Source of the DNA: Unio delphinus
Lineage: Eukaryota; Mollusca; Bivalvia; Unionida; Unionidae
Length of the DNA: 64,000 nt
Assembly (NCBI GenBank): GCA_029339505.1
Contig: JAQISU010000164.1
Coordinates: 124,001 to 188,000 of the forward strand
Reading direction: 5' to 3'
Positions within the stretch are counted from its first letter, which is position 1. Each line of letters begins with the position of its first letter. Position numbers and translations under genes: made by a program. A model generated the notes under the pieces. The model was not told where the DNA came from and ran no database searches. It worked only from the letters and a program-made list of their open reading frames with translations. Positions 15,001 through 26,000 of the stretch are shown piece after piece.

Positions 15001-18000
15001 GACATAAAACTGCTAATAGCTACTTCTCATGATGATTCTTTGTGCTTGTGACAGCCCATGCTTTTATTTCTAAGAACAGACTCCCATAAAATGAGTTCTT
15101 TGATGTGAAAATTCTTTCTTCATTTGACCCTTTACCATAAGGGCATCTACAGGACTCTCTAAGGGCTTTGAAGCTGTATCTGAAGAAAAAAATTAACTGA
15201 GTCATTGCAAAGAGGAGGATCTCATTGTATGAAGATGAAGATTGGGGATCCCATTGTTTGAACAAATGGTTGATTTTCAGCTTCAACACATGTTGGGTTA
15301 TAAACTGTTGTGCAGGACAAGATGGGTTATGTGCTGTACACACAGAGAACTGTCTCAAGAACAAATAGATTTCTTGTATATTTTAGCTCATGTGCTATTG
15401 TTCAGTAATTGATAATAACCAGTCCATTGGATGGAGGGAAAAGACAACCTTCTTTAGCCATTACCCAGAGATTGTTCATGCCAAAATGCTCATGTTGACC
15501 AAGTGCTGTCTTTAGTCACAGAACAACATGTTGAATTCCAGTGTCATTTAGGGGGTTCACAATGACATGTTTGTTTGATTTCCACTGGATTTGCCAAAGG
15601 GAAAACTTTTTCTATTATCTACATCTGGTTATATGTAATTATTACTAGTTTCTACTAGTTACTTCATGTACATTAAGGGAGTGGTGATAGGTATGGTGGA
15701 TGTAACTCCATTCAACTCTAAGGTATTATGGTTGAATTATACATTTGAAGAAGAAACTAGTAAAATAAGTCACTTTCATAATATATTGTCCTAATGCAGC
15801 TACACTCTTAAACTTTCCTGCCATTATGTCTTTCTGACTAACCATGGATTTCTACTCCAGTAAGTTCTGAAGTATAGCCAAGATTTGGTACAAGTCCCTC
15901 TGTCCAGTGGTTGAGCTCTCGTATATAATTCCCACCAATGTAGGCAGACAACCATTTGATTGGCTATTGGGATGGCAGTATTTGCAAGGTAACAATCATA
16001 CACCCTTAAGGTATTATTATTGAATAAGTAGTATCTATGAAGTATATTTCTCTCACCCATCTGTTAATAGGAGAGGTATGTATTTTATAATGATTCTTTT
16101 AACCAGCATTAGCACTTTGACTCTGCTGACATTTTCTCAAACCTGCTTGATTTTTAAATGGGTCAAATTCAGTCCAAACGCATTTTATATACATTTTTTG
16201 AAAATTACTTTTTTTATTTGTATATTTATTGAAAAATGCCAGCTACATTTTGCTCCAGACATATAGTGCATTTTTCCTACATGTATGACACTTACTTTAC
16301 CTGCTTGAATATCGCATGCGTTTTTTATACTCAAAGCAAATTTCTAAACAAATATGCCATAAGATGAGAGGAATAAAGAATATTACAAGCAAAAAATCTT
16401 TTCTTCTAATTGCAAAATTTAAAAAATCTGAAGTTTTGCATTAATATTAAGAACAAGAATTGAGCAAAAGTTTAGCTGTATGTTACTAGTAGTCTGTCAT
16501 AGTTACTATCCTAAAATCAGTTAAAAAATAGTTATCTAGATATCCAAAATTGATAAATAATAACCAAATAATAAAGCTATGTATGTAGGTGTGAAGGCAG
16601 TTATAGTTATTTATATTAATGTATTCAAACCTTTGCAGATATTGGGTATAGTTAAAGAATTGTTTTTTCTAAACATGCCAAAATGTGCACAATCTGAGTA
16701 TCTGATCAGTGTGCAATTGTATGTTCAGTCAGGATGTAATATTTGTTTTAGAAGCTGATAGTAATTGTCCTGTGCAAACGGTTTTGCTAGCACTTTTCTA
16801 CCTGATTAAAAATAAAATGGTTCTTGCTGAAAAACAGCAAAAGCATAATAAGGCAGAGTATAGTTGCTGCCTTTGCATCTTGTGGGGCATTTAGGGCCAT
16901 AATTTAGCTTTACTTAGGTACCCACACACAAAGATATGACCCTGATTGATTTTTAATAGATCTTGTTTGAATCTTTCCAAACTGCATTGGACTTTCAACT
17001 ATGAAGAAATATTTTAGGGCAGATGCTACAGGAGTTAACATGGATATGAAAAGTCCAATTTGGCATTAACTTTGCATTGAGGTCAAAGATAATTTAGTAT
17101 CTTTTTCATGTACAATAAGTTTATATTACTGGTTTATTTAAATATGTTTTCATTTTAAGTTATTGGACTGCCATGGAAATAAAAAGTGTTCTTCAGCTTG
17201 CAATAAAATTAAGTCCCCACACATTGCTCCTTCAGATAGCCTATGTATTACTATCGACCTTGTACTTTGCTATCGACCTTGTACTTTGCTGATTCAGAAA
17301 TTTGTCTCGTAAGCAAATCCATTTTAAACAGACTGCTCCAGTGGCTTAAACGGTTAGATCATATGCCTCGGATGTGGGAGGTTACATGTTTAAACTCTGG
17401 CCGAGTCATACCAAAGACTTATAATGGTACTAGCATCTGCCTTGCTTGACGCTCAGAATTAAGAGGTTAAAGCTATAACTTGTTTGCCTGGTGTCGGGAT
17501 AATTTGACCAGGTGGTGCATGATGCTACATGTCTGTGGCATGATGTCCAAGTGCTGGACACCGCTAAAATCTGCAACACTGCATATATCATAGTGATATA
17601 ACTGAAAAATTATTAAAGCTATGTTAAAAATCAAAATAACACACACACGCCGTCGGACTGGAGAACCAGTCTGGAATCTTTTTAGTTCACTTGTACAATC
17701 AAATAATAGATAAGAATGATTTCTTACTCTTGTTAGTTCAAATGGAATGATTTTTTTTGTGCAGGTTGGCAGTGAGTGTCTTGTTGGAGAAGGGGTTACA
17801 ATAGGAGAGAAAGTCTCCATCAAAAGATCTGTGATTGGCAAACACTGTACAGTCGGAGACAAGGTCAAGATCACCAACTCTGTCATTTTAGACCATGTGA
17901 ATATAGGGGAAGGGTATGTAAATTACGCCATTTTTACTTTTTTGTTTCACTTTTGAAGTATTGGCGAGACTAAGCATATGCTTTCATGCAGCAGCATTAT

Positions 18001-19006
18001 TAAGTTGTTAGCAATAATGACAACATTTGTGTGATTAGTGTTGTTCATGGGCAAGAAATAAGCAATCTTTCAGCTACCTTTTCCAGGAATTCACTTAAAC
18101 ATGAAGAACATGTTTTCATATGTTTTTCTAAATGAGCTCAACTTTACTAATCAGGTTGGTCTCAGAATAAAAAAAAACATCTTCTTGTCCCTTCAAGCCA
18201 GCAGTGAGGTTAGATGTTAGGGTCAGAAGACAGGAACATTTTTCTGGTGTTAAGAACCTTGTTTTCTTAGTGTGCTCAAGGTACACCTAGACTCAACCCA
18301 TCTTTCATATGTTTAGAATATGTCTGACATAGTTTGCGGAAAAGTAGAAATGAGCATTGTGATTTACCATAATAGATGTAAGTTTATGGACAGAAAAAAT
18401 AATTATTTGTTATGTGTGAATACTTTCGTGCATATAAAGTATATAATGTTTTCCATGTCCCAACATTTACAGACACAAACATTAAGTAATTGACAAGTCC
18501 ACTGAAAGTTACACTAACAGTGACAGGTTCTTGGTTAGTTATTAAATCAAAAAACCGTGTTTATGCATGTTTTTTTATATTCTGTATTATGGTGTGTATA
18601 ATGTGCAATTGATTATCCTAAATGAGATGAAAACCATATAATGCACATGTGATATCCTACATTTTAAAATGTTCATGATTTAGCTCTAGTTTCGTGATGA
18701 AACAACATTCTGCCATATTTTGGATTGTGCACTGATTGTAATTTGTTACATAAAGTTTGATTGGTTTGCTATATAAGTGAACAACTTTTCTATATCTATT
18801 TCTTGCTGTATAAACAATGACATAATATTAATTAAAACAACATCTTGTTTTTCATTTTTACAAAAGTATGGTAAAGAAATTATGTTTTTACCAGAAGAGC
18901 ATTCTATAAAGATGATGTGAAAGCACAGAAGGAATAAGGCATGGATATTTTTCTGATCTTGTGTTACAATAACTAATTTTTCTATGTATTATCCAGCATA
19001 TGGACA

Positions 19007-19062
<56 letters not shown>

Positions 19063-19988
19063 GACACTTATCCACAAACAACAAAATGTGAGGTTGTTTA
19101 ATGCATATTTTGTAGAAAGGTCTCACTTTATTATATACATAGAGCATGCAATACTGTACTGAATATTATGACATAAGTTAGATTTGTTTATGCATAATGT
19201 TAGAAACCCCAGCATTTATTTCTGTTTCTGTTTTCTTTCAAGTAAATTATCTTTTTTTTCATTAGCTGTAATATCCAGGGTAGTATTGTGAGTTCCAACT
19301 CTCATATCAATGAAAAGAGTGACTTGAAGGACTGTATTGTTGGCACTGGAGAAAATGTTAAAGGTATGTGTATTATTCAGATGGTAACCACTCTGAAATT
19401 TGCAGAATTGTTATGAATTTTTTGAAAATATACAACAGTATGAATTATATTGATAAAATTCTAAAAAATGAAATATTTTAACATGAGTTTTCAATGTGGG
19501 TACAGATAGAGATAAAAGTACTAAAGTGCTAATATGATAGACTGGTACATATAATATATTTACTCAGTGTAAAAGCAGTATGTACATGACAATCAGTCAG
19601 TTAGACTGTAATAAGATACAAAATTGGTGTAAGATAAAGAAAAAGGATAGAAGTAGATAATTTGGGAGGACTTGTAATTGTTTTGGCCAAAAATATTTAA
19701 GTACAGTAAAACTTGTTATGAGAGATTGCCCCTTATGCCAACAAAAAGTGGTCTCTCAACACAGGTGGTCTCATAGCAGTTTTGTTCAAAAAGGCCAGTT
19801 TCCAAGGTCCAGTTTTAGAACAATTTCAAGAAAAATAACCACAATCACTCTCCATATATTCTATTCTTTATTAATAGTTCTTGCTAAAAATAAAGATATA
19901 CTTCTATCATTAAACATGAAATCACATTTACATATGAAGATAACATATTTTAGCATATGAAATTGTTTCTGTATTACACCTTTTCCTT

Positions 19989-20037
<49 letters not shown>

Positions 20038-23000
20038 TTGAGGACTTTGTATAGCATCTAATCTTTAGAAGCTCTAAGTGCTTTACAACATCTATATTGT
20101 TAAGAGTACTAAAAACAAAAAGCAAAACACCATGAAATTAGAAAACATAAAAAAAAAATGCTGAACATATTTAAGGTAGGAAACAATAATAGGTCTTTAA
20201 GTTTGTTCTTGCAGTCGAAAAAGGTGAGTTTTAAGAGCACTCTTGAAAGGGATCACTGTGTCTTTGTGTCTAATTTCAATGGACAATTCATTTACATTGC
20301 TGGGCCTTGGTATACAAAATAATGTTGTCCATTTGACATTTTCAACGTGGGAATAATGAGTATACGATTGTCAGAAGAGGTGTAAGTATCTTGCTGATGT
20401 GTACACATGGGTGAGGCCAGATGTTATATCGGACTGGAGTCTGTCAGTGAAACATAGCACAGAGAACAAATTTTGTGTTTGATTCTGGATCGAATTGATG
20501 GCTAGTATATGGTACAGAGCAGTGGGGAGGTGTGATCTGATCATGGTACTATAAGAATGATCCGAGCAGCTGTGTTTTGAACTTTTTGTTTCTGGATTAG
20601 ATATTGAGATGAACCAGACAGAATTGAGTTACAGTAGTCCAGTTTTGAAAATACTAATGAACACACATGTGCTTTAGTGGCATCAACTGAAAGATATTTG
20701 CGATGGAGCTAATGCATCTCAGCTCAAGATATGCAGCCTTGCATATGTTCATAACATGTTGGTGCTATGTGAGAGTACTGTCTAGACTAACACCTAGGTT
20801 CGTACTGACTGTGTGAATTTAATGTTAGTGTTGCTGATATTTATTGTTTGAGGTAAAGAATGTGAATGAGAAAGTCTTTGTGCGTTGTGATGAGAATGGC
20901 CTCAGTTTTATCATCATTCATCTGCAGCTTGTTACATTGTCATCCATGATTTCACATCAGAAATGCACCTCCATACTCCTTGGATGTTCGCATCAACTTC
21001 ATTTCGGTGGCTAGATTTGAATATTTTGGGTGTCATCAGTGTACAATTGGTGAGACACTGGATGATCATCTAGGACACTTGAGAGTGGCTGAGTGTATAG
21101 AATGAACAGTTCCAAGAACAGACCCCTGTGGAACACCACAACATAGATCAATTGGGCTGGAGTGTATTCCATTTGCAGATACAATTTGTGTCCTGTTGAC
21201 TAACTAGCACTTAAACCACAGTAAGGCTGTGAATGCCAAATACATGTTGGAGATGGTGAAGTAATATATCATGGTCTATTGTGTCAAATGCTGCAGACAA
21301 ATCAAGGAGGGCGAGGACTGTAATCTTTTCGCTATCCAAAGCAGAGAGAATGTCATTAACTACTTTCAGAAGAGTAGTTTCAGTATTGTGGCAAGGGCAA
21401 TATGTAGATTGTACATTGCTAAAAAGAATGTTTGAATTTAGATAAGATACAAGTTGGGTCAGAACAACTTTTGCTAAAAAAAAAATTTTATATGAATGGG
21501 AGATTAGAAACTGGCTGGTAGTTCTTTAAATCGTTATGACAAACTAAATTTGTTTTACAGACATTTAAATCACTGTTTTTTACGAGTGGTTCTGTTCTTT
21601 TTCACTTCTTTCACTTTCAGTAATATTTTCTCCCGCCTTAATTGTTTCTTTTTAGTTGAAGGTTCATCCATTGTTATTCAGGTTCTAGATGTTAAAATTA
21701 TTAGTGCTCAGTTGTAATGTCAAATGTAAAGACAGTTTTGACTAGAGCTGTACCGATTAATCGCCCGTACGCGTAATCGGGCCGATTTTTAGCACAATCG
21801 GTATAATCGGGTATCGGCAAAAATAATCGGTGCCGATGCAAATAATTTTTTTAAGTAACCAATTTTTCCTGATAAAAGTTGTATATACAGTCGCGTTTTG
21901 ACTGACCGTAACGTAATCCTTTGTAACACTAGAGCTCGGGATATATGCAGTATGCAAACAAGTTGCTCATTAACTAACACTACTGTATAGTCGAATAACC
22001 ATATATCGAGATAAACACATCGACCCATCAATTAATCTTCTGTAACAAAGAGATTGCTCTAATAAAATATTTAAAAAGAATTTATCTTGCTGCCAGTTGT
22101 GCGAAATTTTCAACTCCAGCGTCCGGTAACATTTGTAAACTGCAGTAAACCAGACTAAAGTACATGTCACTAACCGCCATTGTAGTGCCAAAGTCATGTG
22201 AATAGCCAGTAAGATTAACATCAAAGGGAGTAATGACGGATATATACACAGTCAATTTTGAGGTTTGTGTTTTTTCTTTATCTTTATGAAAACTCACAAA
22301 ACACCGATAGTCCTTATGTCCCAGTGAGAAATTGTTTGAAAGGGCTTCAGTGTAGGTTTGAGTATGTCGTCTGTCTTTCAGTTAATCCGTAATGCCTGGA
22401 GGGTGAACGAACTCATTGTCTTTAATACTAGTAAGTGAGAATCATTTCCGGATTTTTTAAAATTATTTTTTATTTCTTTTGTTAGTGTTTCACCAAGCCA
22501 CCATCTGGCAGAAGAGGCAGTCTCTTATAAGTCATAACAGGTTTTACTGTACCTTTGAAGCACCGACATATACTAAACAAATAAAACAATTCTATATCAA
22601 TGTTTTACAATTATCTGATGTTGCCGCAGCAATAACGAGTATTTGTTGTTGTCAAAGCAAGCCGACGACCTTTGCTCATAGAAAGTCGGCAATAAACTCA
22701 AAAGCATTGCCTCAATTTACATAGTGATTAGAACATATTTATTGTGCCGCTAAACTTTCCTGTTTGCAAAAAAAAAAAATCGCCCACCCCCACGGTCTGT
22801 GGACAACAGAGTAGTAATTTATTTGGACACATTGTTTCAAGAGCCCGAATAGATTGGATTATTAATATCGGCTCTGCATAATGTCGAACTTGAAACTATC
22901 AAGTTTAGTCTGGAATTACTTCAAAGTAAATGCAGTCAACGAGTCGACAGCACATTGCACACTTTGCAAAGCATGCATTTCCAGAGGTGGAAAAGATTCT

Positions 23001-26000
23001 AAAAATTATACAACATCAAATCTTATCCAGCACTTGCGCTGCAAGCACATCGCCGAATATGGCCTGTTTCTGGCAGATAAAAATGAAAAGAATGCTCGCA
23101 GATAACCTAAGCAGCTTCAGCAACTTCTCGTACTCTGACTATTGACGCCATGCTGGACCGAAAACAGCCATTTGCATTTGATGACCCAAGAGCTATTAGT
23201 TGGCACAAAATCATTGCAGAATTCATTGCAGTAGATGTACAACCATTTTCCGTCATTGAAAACATTGGATTTTAATGCCTGATGGCCAAGACAGAACCGC
23301 GCTATACAATTCCAAGTCAGAAATACTTTTCCACATCTTTGATACCTGACATGCATAAGGCGATACAAAACAAGGTGCGTGATTTAGTTTCTGCCCAATC
23401 TGACCTTAGTTTAACCTCTGATGCATGGTCAAACCCGTCCATTGGCGTATCTTTATTGAGTCTTACGGCACACTGGATGACTAAAGACTTTCAGCGGAAA
23501 CAGGTGATTTTAGCCGCAACGCCTCTCGATGAATCGCATACAGGAGAATATTTGGCAAGCAAACTGGACAAATTATTCGATGAATAGAACATTCCTAAAA
23601 CACGTATCCATCTTCTTCTACGTGACGGAGGTGCAAACATGGTTAAGTTAAAGCAATGCGTCTGGCTGATATCGACAGCATCAGCTGTTTTGCTCACACC
23701 CTGCAGCTCGTTGTAAGTGATGGCATTCTTTCGCAACGAGCTGTCAAAGATGTTTTGGCGATCTCGCGTTCCATTGTTGGCAAATTTCGGCACTCCGTCC
23801 TGGCACAACAGCAGCTCGAAGATCAGCAGGAAAAGTTTGGCGTTGCCCATGAGAAACTCATCCAGGATGTCAAGACACGCTGGAATTCTACATACAATAT
23901 ATTGGTTTCGTTATATGAACAAAAACAAGTATTGGGGGCTTACGCTACTCTCTATGACCTCCCTAGCCTAACAGCTCAACAGTGGGTCTTAATTAACAAT
24001 ATTGTGGACATGTTAAGCCCGTTCGCGGACATTACCAAGGAAGTGGTAGTCAAACATCAGTATCCGTCATTATTCCTATGCTGAAAATGCTCCGAATGTT
24101 GCTGGCTCGAGAGCATGAAGTGAGTCAAGGTATTCAGACAATGCGCTGTGATATGTTGACATCACTGAACACATGCTTTGCTGATGTTACCAGCAACAGG
24201 AAGCTTGTCTTGGCCACCATCTTAGATCCACGATTCAAACATCGCCTATTCAACGAAGAATTGATTGTAACCAGATCCAAAGAATGGCTTAGAGCAGAAT
24301 GTATCATAGTTGCATCAGCTGACAAGCAGGAGGTACCCCCGACCAAAAAGAGAAAGACTGAAACTGAAACAAACGCCACTGAACCATCAACATCACGTCT
24401 CTGGGATTTCTTTTCTATGGCCTGTCACGAGCCTGTCAGTACCGTCAACGAAACGATTCAAGTGGATAACGCTGTTGACACGATGATTGAATTGTATCTG
24501 GCCAGCCCTTTGTTGCCACGAGAAGAAGTACATATATGCCTATGTCTTAGAACACGGATATTTTTGTCCCAAGATGTACTGCTGTTACAATAGACAACAA
24601 AAACACCTAAAACCTGTAAAGTTTTGACATTGGCCCACGGATAAGCCCCCCCTCCCATTCCAGGCCTTTAATTTTTTCTAAATTTGTCGGCTTATACCTG
24701 AGTACATAATATGATAATCAAATAATCGGTCTCATAATCGGTATCGGCAATTTTGATAATCAGCTGTACGCGGTATCGGCATAATTGGCAAAAAGTGACA
24801 TCGGTACAGCTCTAGTTTTGACTGGACTGTGGGAAAGTATTAAATAACCTATACAAGTGCATTGCATATCTAACAATTATTGAAATAAAAAGAAACAATT
24901 ATCTCATCCAGAAACAGAACCATTTACTCAGAGACAATAGTCAATGGCTTCATTCAAAGATGACATACAATCATTAACTCTAAGTTTGCACTGATGGGAA
25001 GGCTTTTGTTGTGGAAGATTCAGCAACTTGGAATGAGATTACAATACAGATAACTTGAGTTCTGAAGTATAAAAAATACAAATATAGCTAGCATTCATTA
25101 CATGTTTTTTCATCAAATTTCAGTGCTTGAGAGGTTTTGAAACTGAAACTATGTTTTTCACTCTCCACACTCTACTTATCCAAATAAGCCTATGTGGACC
25201 GCTGTAAATGAAAATAATTCATGTTCCATATTTTTAAAAATTAAAACTTATAGATGAAGATATTTATTTTCACATTTAATTGAAGGTACCATATGCTTGC
25301 TTATAAGTTGAATCAAACTGCAAATACAAGATCCTGATCTGCCATAGCATAATGTGTTTGCAGATCAGGGTCTCTCTTGTTTGTTCTGCAAATTACTCCT
25401 TACAAACTACACAGAGCCAGATCTGCATGTGCATTATGTGATGGGAGAGCTGGATCTGTGCAAATTGCTGTTGAACTCATCATATAAACAAGTATTGATG
25501 GTACAGTTGGTAACATTGGTCCATTTGTTTTAAAATAGAAAATAACTAAACTGAATAATAGTTATCTGAATTTTTACACTCCTGAATTGACAAATTCTTG
25601 TTTATGAGACAGAATGCACACACTTTCAGAATTAAGTGATGTTTCTTTTTTCTTCTTCTGCTAGTGAAAGATAGACAAAATGTATACTTAAGCATAACTA
25701 CAATTAAAAACAATTTATATTCATTACAGTTATGTTCTTGTTCTTCATTTATAACCATGCTATACTACCTTAAATTGATGAAATGTTCACTTTTATTACA
25801 TAATGTCTCCATGCAATAAAATCATGTTATATTTAAAATTTATGTCACACTGATACAACATCTTGCTAAGTCAAGTAACAGTGTCATTGCAAGATCTTTT
25901 GAGTTTTGTCTAATTGGAATTTTAAGCTCATCTTCATCTAATTATATTAAATGTTTTGTATAATACCAAATTTGCTACAGGAAACTTATGGCATAAAATA

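Noticed and set aside
15020..15364. 114-codon minus-strand frame
   Set aside because: No domain is recognised and it lies in a decayed repeat region whose readable retroelement pieces are on the + strand.
17473..17886. 137-codon minus-strand frame
   Set aside because: It is antisense to EIF2B3 exon f and the adjacent SINE; the + strand is the real coding strand.
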